From IMG/VR virus record IMGVR_UViG_3300025108_000079, positions 1-50,006 of that record: DNA of 50,006 nt; one strand, written 5' to 3'. The first letter of the stretch is position 1. Every line of letters begins with the position of its first letter. Below the pieces are notes generated by a model. That model was not told the DNA's origin. It worked only from the letters and a program-made list of their open reading frames with translations, and did no database searches. The translations under genes and the position numbers were made by a program. Below, piece after piece: positions 1-8,104 of the stretch. The stretch is from a virus.

Positions 1-1
1 T

Positions 2-1663
2 GCTGGTACAACTTCTGGATTCACTGGATTCCTGAAAGGTATCGTTGTTGGTCTTACCACAGATGCAACAGGGGGAGACAGTAAGGTAGATGTCAAAATT
101 GTTTCTCGCGTAGAAACAGTCGGTGGTGGTTCAACTGAAACAAAGATCGAATATCAAGAAGGTTTTGGTGGTGCATCATTTGGAACATCTGTTGCACTGA
201 ACTTCGTTGCTAATACTGGTGTTAATAGCACGGGCCCTGGCGCTGGCGCTATGACTCCTGGAACCTCAGTTGACTGGTATGATCAACAAACTCTTAATCT
301 TACCAACGCAACGATTTCTTGGAAGTCAATTGCTCCAAGACCTACAACTAATATCTATGTTTCCGATAGAAACGGATATAATGATGGTATTCACATCGTT
401 GTAGTTGACGATAAGGGATCAATCACAGGAATCAAGGGTAACTTGATTGAGAAGCACGTCAACCTTTCTAAGGCTGGAGATGCAATCTCTAACGTCAACG
501 CTCCTCAGAGAATCTACTACAAGGATTACCTTCAAGACTTCTCTGATAACATTTATGCGGGTGCTAACCCATCTGAAGCATTTGATGCATACTACTTAAC
601 CAATCCAAGAGCAACCGGATTCTCAACTGACTTCACTGCAGTTACGACAGCAGACGGTCTGTTCGGTCTCGATGCACAGAACACAACGTATTCCGCACTT
701 GGAAATGTTTCTTACACCTTCGGTGGAGGAAAAGATTATTCCGCAACTGGTGGAATGAGTGCATCTCTCGCAAGTTTGATCACTTCCTACAACCTCTTCG
801 AGAACAAAGATGAGATCGAAGTTGATTATCTGATCATGGGTCCTGGATGTTCTACTAAGGAACAGTCTCAAGCAAAAGCAAACAAACTGATTGCACTTGC
901 TACTGGCAGAAAGGACTGCATGGCTCTCATCGGACCACACAGAGGAGATCTGGTTGGTGTTACTAACACAAACACTCAAACCGATAATCTGATTGATTAC
1001 TTTACAACCCTCACGTCTTCCTCCTACGCGGCATTTGACTCAGGTTATAAGTATCAATATGATAGATTCAACAATCAGTTCCGCTATGTCCCTGCTAACG
1101 GAGACGTTGCTGGAATGATTTGTAGAACTGGAATCACAGCATTCCCATGGTTCTCGCCCGCAGGTCAGCAACGCGGCGTTATCAATAACGCTGTTAAACT
1201 GGCATACAATCCAACCAAGGCACAAAGAGATCGTCTCTATCCACAGAGAATTAACTCTTTCGTCACAACACCCGGTGTCGGAACGATCCTCTTCGGAGAT
1301 AAGACCGCACTTGGTTACGCATCCGCCTTTGACAGAATCAACGTTCGTCGCTTGTTCCTCACTGTTGAGCAAGCCCTGGAGAGAGCAGCACAAGCACAAC
1401 TCTTTGAACTGAATGATGATATCACAAGAGCAAACTTCAGAAACATCGTCGAACCATATCTCCGCGATATCCAAGCGAAGAGAGGTCTCTACGGATTCCT
1501 GGTTGTTTGTGATACCACCAACAACACTCCAGATGTTATTGACAATAATGAATTCAGAGCAGACATCTTCCTGAAGCCTGCTAAGTCCATCAACTACGTC
1601 ACCCTCACATTTGTCGCCACTAGAACTGGCGTCAGTTTTGAGGAAGTAGTTGGTAGAGTTTGA
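2..1663 (+). CDS. 18: Tail sheath protein gp18 (5' end outside window)
   Basis: Contractile tail sheath subunit; it polymerises around the tail tube and contracts during injection. The frame is open from base 2 with no stop, so the apparent ATG at 251 is internal and the gene begins upstream of the window; 553 residues are visible. The C-terminal part carries the typical sheath ending, with LFLTVEQALERAAQ followed by a conserved FKP/FLKPAKSINYVTLTF-type segment. It is followed by the tail tube gene, the T4 order 18-19-20. Codon use favours AGA and GGA. Identification is by family resemblance and gene order; I am confident. Confidence 0.95.
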   Translation, partial: AGTTSGFTGFLKGIVVGLTTDATGGDSKVDVKIVSRVETVGGGSTETKIEYQEGFGGASFGTSVALNFVANTGVNSTGPGAGAMTPGTSVDWYDQQTLNLTNATISWKSIAPRPTTNIYVSDRNGYNDGIHIVVVDDKGSITGIKGNLIEKHVNLSKAGDAISNVNAPQRIYYKDYLQDFSDNIYAGANPSEAFDAYYLTNPRATGFSTDFTAVTTADGLFGLDAQNTTYSALGNVSYTFGGGKDYSATGGMSASLASLITSYNLFENKDEIEVDYLIMGPGCSTKEQSQAKANKLIALATGRKDCMALIGPHRGDLVGVTNTNTQTDNLIDYFTTLTSSSYAAFDSGYKYQYDRFNNQFRYVPANGDVAGMICRTGITAFPWFSPAGQQRGVINNAVKLAYNPTKAQRDRLYPQRINSFVTTPGVGTILFGDKTALGYASAFDRINVRRLFLTVEQALERAAQAQLFELNDDITRANFRNIVEPYLRDIQAKRGLYGFLVVCDTTNNTPDVIDNNEFRADIFLKPAKSINYVTLTFVATRTGVSFEEVVGRV

Positions 1664-1672
1664 TCACGATAT

Positions 1673-1679
1673 CTAAATA
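1673..1679 (+). promoter_or_regulatory. Late promoter (CTAAATA) upstream of gp19
   Basis: CTAAATA matches the T4-type late promoter (TATAAATA in T4) recognised by gp55. It lies in the gap between gp18 and gp19. A strong Shine-Dalgarno AAAGGAGG follows at 1683-1690, nine bases before the gp19 start. Inferred from motif and position. Confidence 0.65.
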
Positions 1680-1698
1680 ACAAAAGGAGGATCAAAAA

Positions 1699-2307
1699 AT
1701 GGCCCAGTACAACACAATCGCTGATATCAGGAAGTCTCTTAATGGGGGCGGCGCACGCCCCAATCTATTTGAGGTTGACATTCCTGAGAACAGTCTCTTC
1801 AAATATATTGGAAGTGACTCCCAGTTAGATTCAAGAGTTCTTGTAAAAGCAGCTCAACTTCCTGCATCGAACGTTGCTTCAATCGACGTTCCTTTCAGAG
1901 GAAGAATCATGAAGGTTGCAGGTGATCGTACATTCGACACCTGGACAGTTACAGTTATTAACGACACTGACTTCAACCTTAGAACTGCATTCCAAAACTG
2001 GATGCAGGCTATTGCACAATATGCTGACGCATCTGGTGAAGCAGATCCACAGGCATATAAGTCAACCGCAACTGTTACCCAGTTGAAGAGAAAGTCTTCT
2101 AACTTAGGTCAGACATCTGACTCTGGTCTGGAAGCAGCATACACCTATGACTTCTTCGGTATTTTCCCAACTAATATCAGTGCTATCGACCTTTCATACG
2201 ATACTGCTGATACGATTGAAGAATTCACTGTTGAATTCCAAGTCGATTATTGGGCACCTAAGGGTGTTAATGATACAATTGACGGAGCTCCTGGCGCAGG
2301 TGGTTGA
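1699..2307 (+). CDS. 19: Tail tube protein gp19
   Basis: Tail tube subunit forming the rigid inner conduit inside the sheath. The protein has 202 residues, close to T4 gp19 (163) with the insertions usual in cyanophages. It starts MAQYNTIADIRKSLNGGGAR and shows the tube signature of N-terminal AxPN-type strand, R(I)MKVAGDRTF and a C-terminal VEFQVDYW strand. The start is fixed by an excellent ribosome binding site, AAAGGAGG. It sits between sheath and portal genes under its own late promoter, consistent with a high demand for subunits. Confidence 0.95.
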   Translation: MAQYNTIADIRKSLNGGGARPNLFEVDIPENSLFKYIGSDSQLDSRVLVKAAQLPASNVASIDVPFRGRIMKVAGDRTFDTWTVTVINDTDFNLRTAFQNWMQAIAQYADASGEADPQAYKSTATVTQLKRKSSNLGQTSDSGLEAAYTYDFFGIFPTNISAIDLSYDTADTIEEFTVEFQVDYWAPKGVNDTIDGAPGAGG

Positions 2308-2318
2308 TAATTTTGTCC

Positions 2319-2325
2319 CTAAATA
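2319..2325 (+). promoter_or_regulatory. Late promoter (CTAAATA) inside a small hairpin, upstream of gp20
   Basis: CTAAATA lies in the gp19-gp20 gap. It is embedded in a perfect inverted repeat, CCCTA-AATAG-TAGGG (2317-2331), so the promoter element itself forms part of a 5-bp hairpin. The gp20 ATG follows at 2350 without a clear Shine-Dalgarno sequence. Confidence 0.6.
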
Positions 2326-2349
2326 GTAGGGCCAAATAAATTTGTAATA

Positions 2350-4017
2350 ATGTCGGGTAAGTTATTTGGGTTCTCGATAGAGGACACAGAACCACTATCT
2401 CCATCAGCGGTCAGTCCCGTTCCTCCTAATAATGAGGATGGGTCTGACCACTACATGAGTAGTGGTTTTTTTGGTTCTTATGTAGACATCGAAGGTGTAT
2501 ATCGCACTGAATTTGATCTCATCAAAAGATATCGTGAAATGGCACTTCATCCAGAGACGGATAGTGCTATTGAAGATATTGTTAACGAAGCTGTTGTTTC
2601 AGACTCCAACGATAGTCCAGTAGAGATTGAACTTTCAAATCTTAATGCTAGTGATGGTATTAAGAGCAAGATTCGTAAAGAGTTTAAGTACATTCTTGAT
2701 CTTTTAGATTTTGATAAAAAAGCGCACGAAATTTATAGAAACTGGTATATTGACGGGCGTATTTACTATCATAAAATTATCGACTTAAAGAAACCCGAAG
2801 ACGGTATTCAAGAGTTGCGTTATATTGACGCTATGAAGATGCGTTATGTAAGGCAGCAAAAGAAGAAACCAAACGATGGAAAAAATAATCAATTAGTAAA
2901 TCTTAGAAGTAATGATCCTATGGATTATGACTTTCCTGAGATCGAAGAATATTTCATCTATAATCCAAAATCTCAATATCCAACTGGCAACCCATCAGCA
3001 ACCGGTGCAAGTCAAGGAATTAAAATTGCAAGAGATGCAATCACGTATTGTACATCTGGTCTTGTAGATCGTAACAAAGGATCAACGCTTTCGTATCTTC
3101 ATAAAGCCATTAAATCCATCAATCAACTTAGAATGATTGAGGATTCACTGGTCATCTATAGATTGTCCCGTGCTCCAGAGCGTAGAATCTTTTACATCGA
3201 TGTTGGTAATCTGCCTAAGATGAAGGCAGAGCAATATCTACGTGATGTGATGATGCGTTATCGCAACAAACTAGTATACGATGCAAACACAGGAGAAATC
3301 CGTGATGACAAAAAATCCATGGCGATGCTTGAAGACTTCTGGCTTCCCAGGCGTGAGGGTGGAAGAGGAACTGAAATCACCACTCTCCCTGGCGGACAAA
3401 ACCTGGGCGAAATCACTGATATTGAGTATTTTAAAAAGAAACTCTACCGTTCACTTAACGTCCCTCCATCTAGAATGGATGGAGAAGGTGGGTTTAACTT
3501 GGGGAGATCTTCTGAGATCTTAAGAGATGAACTTAAGTTTACCAAGTTTGTTTCTCGTTTAAGAAAGAGATTCTCCAACATGTTTAATGACATGCTGAAG
3601 ACCCAATTGATCCTAAAGAATGTAATTACTCCTGAAGATTGGGAGGTTATGAGTGAGCATATTCAGTATGATTTCCTTTATGATAATCACTTCTCTGAAC
3701 TGAAAGAAGCAGAGTTGATGAATGAAAGATTGACTCTAGCTGCAACTGCAGAACCATATATTGGTAAGTATTACTCACAAGATTATGTTCGCCGTAAGAT
3801 TCTGCGTCAAACTGATGTGGAAATTATTGAACAGGATAAATTGATTGAGGATGAAATCAAAAAAGGTATCATTCCTGATCCAAGTATACCTGTAGATCCT
3901 GAAACTGGGCAACCTTTGGATGCAGCAACTATGGATTTAGGAAAACCTCAAATGGAACCTGATATTGATGGATCTTCGACTGAAGCACCAGAGATGCCCA
4001 AGGGTGGTGAAATATAA
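2350..4017 (+). CDS. 20: Portal vertex protein gp20
   Basis: Portal protein; a dodecamer at one capsid vertex through which DNA is packaged and to which the tail joins. The 555 residues match the length of T4 gp20 (524) and cyanophage homologues. Recognisable portal features include the EFDLIKRYREMALHPE segment near residue 55, the helical region with RAPERRIFYIDVGNLP (about residues 275-290), and PPSRMDGEGGFNLGRSSEI (about 375-395). The C-terminus is Pro- and Asp-rich. A perfect terminator-like hairpin lies inside the first 125 bases of the gene (see separate entry). The start at 2350 is preferred because the upstream residues are needed for the normal N-terminus. Confidence 0.95.
   Translation: MSGKLFGFSIEDTEPLSPSAVSPVPPNNEDGSDHYMSSGFFGSYVDIEGVYRTEFDLIKRYREMALHPETDSAIEDIVNEAVVSDSNDSPVEIELSNLNASDGIKSKIRKEFKYILDLLDFDKKAHEIYRNWYIDGRIYYHKIIDLKKPEDGIQELRYIDAMKMRYVRQQKKKPNDGKNNQLVNLRSNDPMDYDFPEIEEYFIYNPKSQYPTGNPSATGASQGIKIARDAITYCTSGLVDRNKGSTLSYLHKAIKSINQLRMIEDSLVIYRLSRAPERRIFYIDVGNLPKMKAEQYLRDVMMRYRNKLVYDANTGEIRDDKKSMAMLEDFWLPRREGGRGTEITTLPGGQNLGEITDIEYFKKKLYRSLNVPPSRMDGEGGFNLGRSSEILRDELKFTKFVSRLRKRFSNMFNDMLKTQLILKNVITPEDWEVMSEHIQYDFLYDNHFSELKEAELMNERLTLAATAEPYIGKYYSQDYVRRKILRQTDVEIIEQDKLIEDEIKKGIIPDPSIPVDPETGQPLDAATMDLGKPQMEPDIDGSSTEAPEMPKGGEI
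2448..2472 (+). terminator. Terminator-like hairpin inside the gp20 coding sequence
   Basis: CCACTAC-ATGA-GTAGTGG is a perfect 7-bp stem with a 4-base loop followed directly by seven T residues, the canonical shape of a rho-independent terminator. It lies about 100 bases downstream of the gp20 start codon and codes for part of the protein. It may act as an attenuator of read-through; function is inferred from shape only. Confidence 0.5.
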
Positions 4018-4020
4018 ATA
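4013..4020 (+). promoter_or_regulatory. Late promoter (TATAAATA) upstream of the gp67-like gene
   Basis: Exact match to the T4 late promoter TATAAATA. It overlaps the stop codon of gp20 and lies 26 bases before the next start codon. Confidence 0.7.
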
Positions 4021-4046
4021 TATCTAGTTGTTTACTATACAATTAA

Positions 4047-4256
4047 ATGGATGACCTTTTAGATATGATTATTGCGGATGAGTCACCATCTCAAATCAGT
4101 GATGCACTTAAAGATGTTCTTTATGCAAAATCAGCTGAGAGAGTTGATGCATTTCGCCCTATGGTAGCTAATGCTTCTTTTGGTGGAGAAGATATTGAAG
4201 TCGAAACCGAGATCGAAGTTGATGATGAATCTATTGAAACCACAGATGGTGTCTGA
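4047..4256 (+). CDS. 67: gp67-like prohead core protein
   Basis: Small acidic protein of 69 residues in the place where T4 has gene 67, directly between portal and prohead protease. T4 gp67 is also a short core protein with a helical N-terminal half and a very acidic tail; here the N-terminal half is helical (MDDLLDMIIADE...) and the last 20 residues are rich in Asp and Glu. It probably belongs to the scaffold core and is degraded by gp21. The assignment depends on synteny and composition because such short sequences diverge quickly. Confidence 0.6.
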   Translation: MDDLLDMIIADESPSQISDALKDVLYAKSAERVDAFRPMVANASFGGEDIEVETEIEVDDESIETTDGV

Positions 4257-4260
4257 TAAT

Positions 4261-4268
4261 TATAAATA
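4261..4268 (+). promoter_or_regulatory. Late promoter (TATAAATA)
   Basis: Exact T4-type late promoter in the short gap after the gp67-like gene, 25 bases before the start of the next gene. It would also serve gp21, which follows without a gap. Confidence 0.7.
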
Positions 4269-4293
4269 ACTCATATTAGGAATTTATAAGAAA

Positions 4294-4563
4294 ATGGCTA
4301 CCAGAGCATTAGTACTTGGTAATGAGATTGCAGTTCCAACTGTAGCGGGATCAGCAACTTCTTTTACACAGGCAACTGTGATCAGAGTTGTTAATGTTTC
4401 TGGGAGCAGTGGAACCATCGGAGTATGTACCGTTGTTGGTGCTGCCACTACTAACTTTATAACTGTTCCAGATGGAACTGTTGAATATGTTGAAAAAAAA
4501 TCAACCGATGTTTGTTATGGTACAGGAACTTTAAGAGCTGCAAAAGTAGGATTCACAGGTTAA
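4294..4563 (+). CDS. Conserved small protein between gp67 and gp21, probably virion-related
   Basis: I do not recognise this 89-residue protein by family. It is rich in Val, Thr, Gly and Ala, predicted to be beta-strand rich, and lacks membrane segments or a signal peptide; it has two Cys residues (GVCTV and DVCYG). It has its own late promoter and sits four bases upstream of the prohead protease gene within the head operon, where T4 has gene 68. Its composition does not resemble T4 gp68, so orthology is not supported. A minor capsid or decoration role is possible but is inferred from position only. Confidence 0.7.
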   Translation: MATRALVLGNEIAVPTVAGSATSFTQATVIRVVNVSGSSGTIGVCTVVGAATTNFITVPDGTVEYVEKKSTDVCYGTGTLRAAKVGFTG

Positions 4564-4567
4564 TCAA

Positions 4568-5218
4568 ATGAAACTTATCAGGGAAGAAATAGAATCAGTA
4601 GAGTTTCTTGTCGAACAAAAGAACGGCAAGAAATCTATGTATATTGAGGGAGTTTTCCTTCAGGGTAACATCAAGAACCGTAATGGTCGTATGTATCCTA
4701 TGGAAACTCTACGCCGTGAGGTTGGTCGTTATAATGAGTCGAATGTTCAGTCTGGTAGAGCACTCGGTGAACTTGGTCATCCTGATGGTCCTACCGTTAA
4801 TCTCGATAGAGTCTCCCATAAAATCGTATCTCTGAAAGAGAGTGGATCCAACTTTGTTGGAAAAGCAAAGATTTTAAATACACCTATGGGTAAAATTGCA
4901 TCTGCTTTGATAGAAGATGGCGTAAAACTCGGTGTTTCATCTCGTGGTATTGGTTCATTAAAGCAGACCCGTGAGGGTGTTAACATAGTCGGTGACGATT
5001 TTATGTTAGCAACTGCTGCTGATATCGTTGCTGATCCTTCTGCACCTGATGCTTTCGTTGAAGGCATTATGGAAGGTAAGGATTGGGTATGGGATGGAGG
5101 CATTCTTCGTGAGAAGTATGTAGAAAAAACTTACAGAGAAATCAACACTCTTGTAACTCAGAAACAACTTGACGAGAAAAAGTTAAATTTATTTAATGAT
5201 TTCCTTGCGAATCTTTAG
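4568..5218 (+). CDS. 21: Prohead core protease gp21
   Basis: Serine protease assembled in the prohead core; it cleaves scaffold, capsid and packaged proteins after (I/L)xE during maturation. The 216 residues match T4 gp21 (212). The His catalytic motif LGELGHPDGP is at about residues 67-74 and the Ser motif GVSSRGIGS at 122-130, the pair expected for the phage prohead protease family. It starts four bases after the preceding gene and is followed by the scaffold gene, as in T4. Confidence 0.93.
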   Translation: MKLIREEIESVEFLVEQKNGKKSMYIEGVFLQGNIKNRNGRMYPMETLRREVGRYNESNVQSGRALGELGHPDGPTVNLDRVSHKIVSLKESGSNFVGKAKILNTPMGKIASALIEDGVKLGVSSRGIGSLKQTREGVNIVGDDFMLATAADIVADPSAPDAFVEGIMEGKDWVWDGGILREKYVEKTYREINTLVTQKQLDEKKLNLFNDFLANL

Positions 5219-5221
5219 TTT

Positions 5222-5229
5222 TATAAATA
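5222..5229 (+). promoter_or_regulatory. Late promoter (TATAAATA) upstream of gp22
   Basis: Exact T4-type late promoter between gp21 and gp22. A GGAG ribosome binding site follows just before the gp22 start codon at 5267. Confidence 0.7.
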
Positions 5230-5266
5230 AATATAGTTTTAATACGGAAACAAACGGAGAGTTAAA

Positions 5267-6373
5267 ATGTCTCGTGGCAAAAAATTACAAGAAATGGAAG
5301 TAAAGACACAGCAATCCCGCACCGCTGTTAATGCTGGGGCAAAACCTGCCGATCCCATGCCTAAAATGGGAGATCCAGGTACTCAGTTAGCAGGTGTGGA
5401 GGATCTTGGTGGTCCTACCCCAGAAAACTACAAACCCGATGATGATTCAGCTAAGCTGAAGACTCCAGGAGGAACCCTTAAGCAAGTTAAGGATGTAGTA
5501 ACTAAAGGAGCAAAAGCTGCAGACCCCATGAAAGGTATGAAGGAAGAAGAAGAACTCTCCACCGAAGAGACCATCGAAGAGGAAGAAGTTTCCACTGAAG
5601 ATGTTGTCGCTGAGGAAGAATCCGTAGAAAAAACTGCAGAATACGACATCGAAGAGGACGTTAACGCTCTCCTCGGTGGCGAAGATCTCTCTGAAGAGTT
5701 CAAAAACAAAGCAAAAACCATCTTTGAAGCAGCAATTAATGCAAAGGTTGCTGAAGTCAAAGAAGGACTAGAAGCACAATACCAAGATAAGCTCGCTGAG
5801 GAAATCGAAGCAGCAAAAGAGTCACTCGCTGAACGTGTTGATTCTTATCTTGAGTATGTTGCTGACGAGTGGTTTGAAGAAAACGCACTCGCAGTAGAAG
5901 CCGGTCTCAAGACTGAGATGACCGAATCATTCCTTGAAGGAATGAAGGGTCTTTTTGAAGAACATTATGTATCAATTCCTGAAGATAAGTATGATGTGCT
6001 TGAGAGCATGGTAGAAAAATTAGATGATATGGAGACAAAACTCAACGAGCAAATTGAGAAGAATATCTCCCTCAACGGTCGTCTCTCAGAGGCAACTGCT
6101 GATGGAATCCTGGATCAAGTCTCTGAAGGTCTAGCGCAGACTCAGAAAGAGAAGCTCGCCTCACTTTCCGAAAGTGTAGAGTTTGAAAGTGAAGCACAAT
6201 ATCGTGAAAAGCTGGAAACACTCAAGGAGTCGTATTTCAACTCCAGGAAAGAGTCTTCCGCTGCTAAGACCGAAACCCTCTCTGAGGGTGTAGATCACTC
6301 TGGATCAGAGTCTCACTCTGATACCATGGCTGCATACCTGAGAACTCTCGGTTCTTTTAGCAAGAACAACTGA
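5267..6373 (+). CDS. 22: Prohead core scaffold protein gp22
   Basis: Major scaffold of the prohead core, degraded by gp21 before DNA packaging. The 368-residue protein is strongly acidic and helical, with long Glu/Lys-rich coiled-coil stretches from about residue 95 to 330 and a Pro/Gly-containing N-terminal region. It is longer than T4 gp22 (269). Composition, position between protease and capsid genes, and the C-terminal TMAAYLRTLGSF-type ending that is typical of these scaffolds support the call. Confidence 0.92.
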   Translation: MSRGKKLQEMEVKTQQSRTAVNAGAKPADPMPKMGDPGTQLAGVEDLGGPTPENYKPDDDSAKLKTPGGTLKQVKDVVTKGAKAADPMKGMKEEEELSTEETIEEEEVSTEDVVAEEESVEKTAEYDIEEDVNALLGGEDLSEEFKNKAKTIFEAAINAKVAEVKEGLEAQYQDKLAEEIEAAKESLAERVDSYLEYVADEWFEENALAVEAGLKTEMTESFLEGMKGLFEEHYVSIPEDKYDVLESMVEKLDDMETKLNEQIEKNISLNGRLSEATADGILDQVSEGLAQTQKEKLASLSESVEFESEAQYREKLETLKESYFNSRKESSAAKTETLSEGVDHSGSESHSDTMAAYLRTLGSFSKNN

Positions 6374-6415
6374 ATTTAACATTAAATCAAACGTAAACAT
6401 TACCCTTTAAAGCAA

Positions 6416-7810
6416 ATGTTCCAATCTGAACATCTGCAGGAAAAGTGGGCACCTCTCCTCAATCATGAGGGTCTTGATTCAATCAAAGACAATCACAAGA
6501 GAGCAGTGACCGCAGTCCTGTTAGAAAACCAAGAAAAATTCCTCCGTGAGCAATCCTCCTTCGAGCAAGGTGGAATGCTTACTGAGCAACCAACCAACCA
6601 AGTAGGAAACGGTGGATTCACCGGTTCCGCAACCGCAACAGGACCTGTTGCTGGTTTCGACCCCGTACTGATCTCCTTGATCAGACGCTCCATGCCTAAC
6701 TTGGTCGCATATGACCTGGCTGGCGTCCAACCTATGAGTGGACCTACTGGACTCATCTTCGCGATGCGTTCCCGCTACACCAACCAGTCTGGCACCGAAG
6801 CATTCTTCGATGAAGCAGATACCGCATTCTCTGGACAACCTAAGGGTCTTGATGATGCTAATGGTTTCAGTGGTGCTGCTGCTGGTTTAGGTACTACTTC
6901 ACAGACAGGTACTAACCCTTCAGTCCTTAACCCAACCGGTAGTGCAGATAAGACTGCATACAACGTCGGTCAGGGTATGCGTACCGACTCCGCCGAATCA
7001 CTCGACGGAACAGGTGCTAACGCATTCAACCAGATGGCATTCTCGATCGAGAAAGTCACTGTAACCGCTAAGTCCAGAGCACTCAAAGCAGAGTACTCCT
7101 TGGAACTGGCACAAGACCTTAAGGCAATCCACGGTCTGAACGCTGAAGCAGAACTTGCTAACATCCTCTCTACTGAAATCCTTGCGGAAATCAACAGAGA
7201 AGTCATCAGAACCATCTATAAGGTTGCTGAACCAGGTGCTGCTGCTAACACCGCTACTGCTGGTGAGTTTGACCTGGACATCGACTCCAACGGACGTTGG
7301 TCTGTTGAGAAGTTCAAGGGTCTTCTTTTCCAAATCGAGAGAGATGCGAACGCAATCGCACAAAGAACTCGTCGCGGGAAGGGCAACATCATCATGTGTT
7401 CTGCTGACGTAGCGTCTGCACTGACCATGGCTGGTGTGCTCGATTACACCCCTGCACTCAACGCTAACCTGAACGTTGATGACACCGGTAACACCTTCGC
7501 TGGTGTTCTCCAAGGTAAGTATCGTGTATACATCGATCCTTATTCGGCAAACGTCGCTGCTAACCAATACTACGTTGTTGGTTACAAAGGTTCTTCACCT
7601 TACGACGCAGGTATGTTCTACTGCCCATACGTTCCCCTTCAGATGGTTCGTGCCGTTGGCGAGAACAGCTTCCAACCAAAAATTGGATTCAAGACCCGCT
7701 ACGGTATCATCGCAAACCCATTTGCACAGGGTACTTCCCAGGGATCTGGTGCTCTTACGAGCAACAGCAACCGCTACTACCGTCGCGTTACTGTCAAGAA
7801 CCTTATGTGA
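6416..7810 (+). CDS. 23: Major capsid protein gp23
   Basis: Precursor of the hexameric shell subunit, HK97 fold. The 464 residues start MFQSEHLQEKW and show the gp23 core, including PNLVAYDLAGVQPMSGPTG (about residues 98-116) and the conserved C-terminal KIGFKTRYGIIANPFAQ. A prohead protease site is readable as MLTE at residues 54-57, which would remove a 57-residue N-terminal peptide, comparable with the 65 residues removed in T4. I see no clear late promoter immediately upstream, so it may depend on the gp22 promoter. A strong terminator follows. Confidence 0.96.
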   Translation: MFQSEHLQEKWAPLLNHEGLDSIKDNHKRAVTAVLLENQEKFLREQSSFEQGGMLTEQPTNQVGNGGFTGSATATGPVAGFDPVLISLIRRSMPNLVAYDLAGVQPMSGPTGLIFAMRSRYTNQSGTEAFFDEADTAFSGQPKGLDDANGFSGAAAGLGTTSQTGTNPSVLNPTGSADKTAYNVGQGMRTDSAESLDGTGANAFNQMAFSIEKVTVTAKSRALKAEYSLELAQDLKAIHGLNAEAELANILSTEILAEINREVIRTIYKVAEPGAAANTATAGEFDLDIDSNGRWSVEKFKGLLFQIERDANAIAQRTRRGKGNIIMCSADVASALTMAGVLDYTPALNANLNVDDTGNTFAGVLQGKYRVYIDPYSANVAANQYYVVGYKGSSPYDAGMFYCPYVPLQMVRAVGENSFQPKIGFKTRYGIIANPFAQGTSQGSGALTSNSNRYYRRVTVKNLM

Positions 7811-7833
7811 TCCATTTTCACAAGGTTATACTG

Positions 7834-7858
7834 GAGGGTCTTCGGACCCTCTTTTTTT
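7834..7858 (+). terminator. Rho-independent terminator after gp23
   Basis: GAGGGTC-TTCG-GACCCTC is a perfect 7-bp stem closed by the very stable UUCG tetraloop and followed by seven T residues. It ends the head gene unit. Confidence 0.92.
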
Positions 7859-7860
7859 GT

Positions 7861-7867
7861 CTAAATA
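7861..7867 (+). promoter_or_regulatory. Late promoter (CTAAATA)
   Basis: CTAAATAAG directly after the gp23 terminator, 29 bases before the next start codon. It restarts late transcription into the small gene and the gp3-like gene. Confidence 0.65.
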
Positions 7868-7889
7868 AGCATGTAGAGAACTAAGTAAG

Positions 7890-8102
7890 ATGCCTTTTCA
7901 TATTAAAACCTCAAGCGTTTTGAATCCAACTATTGGTGATGTATATTATAAGGGTGGTAATGCTTGGACCGATCTGTACGATGACAGAAAAGTCTATGTA
8001 AACGAAGCAGATGCTAATGCGGATAAAGCAACCACTGTTACCAAGAATGGTGTAACTTACACTCCGAAGCATTTTGCCAACGCCACTATTGTTAGTGAAT
8101 AA
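7890..8102 (+). CDS. Conserved small late protein of unknown function
   Basis: A 70-residue protein that I do not recognise. It is rich in Lys, Thr, Asn and Tyr with a readable modular ending (TVTKNGVTYTPKHFANATIV) and no membrane segment. It has its own late promoter and lies two bases upstream of the gp3-like tail gene, so a minor tail or head component is likely. Evidence for being real: good codon pattern, tight spacing on both sides and promoter. Confidence 0.75.
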   Translation: MPFHIKTSSVLNPTIGDVYYKGGNAWTDLYDDRKVYVNEADANADKATTVTKNGVTYTPKHFANATIVSE

Positions 8103-8104
8103 TT

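Noticed and set aside
6998-7567. 189-codon open frame on the - strand within gp23
   Set aside because: Antisense shadow of a highly expressed gene with strong codon bias; such frames arise by chance.
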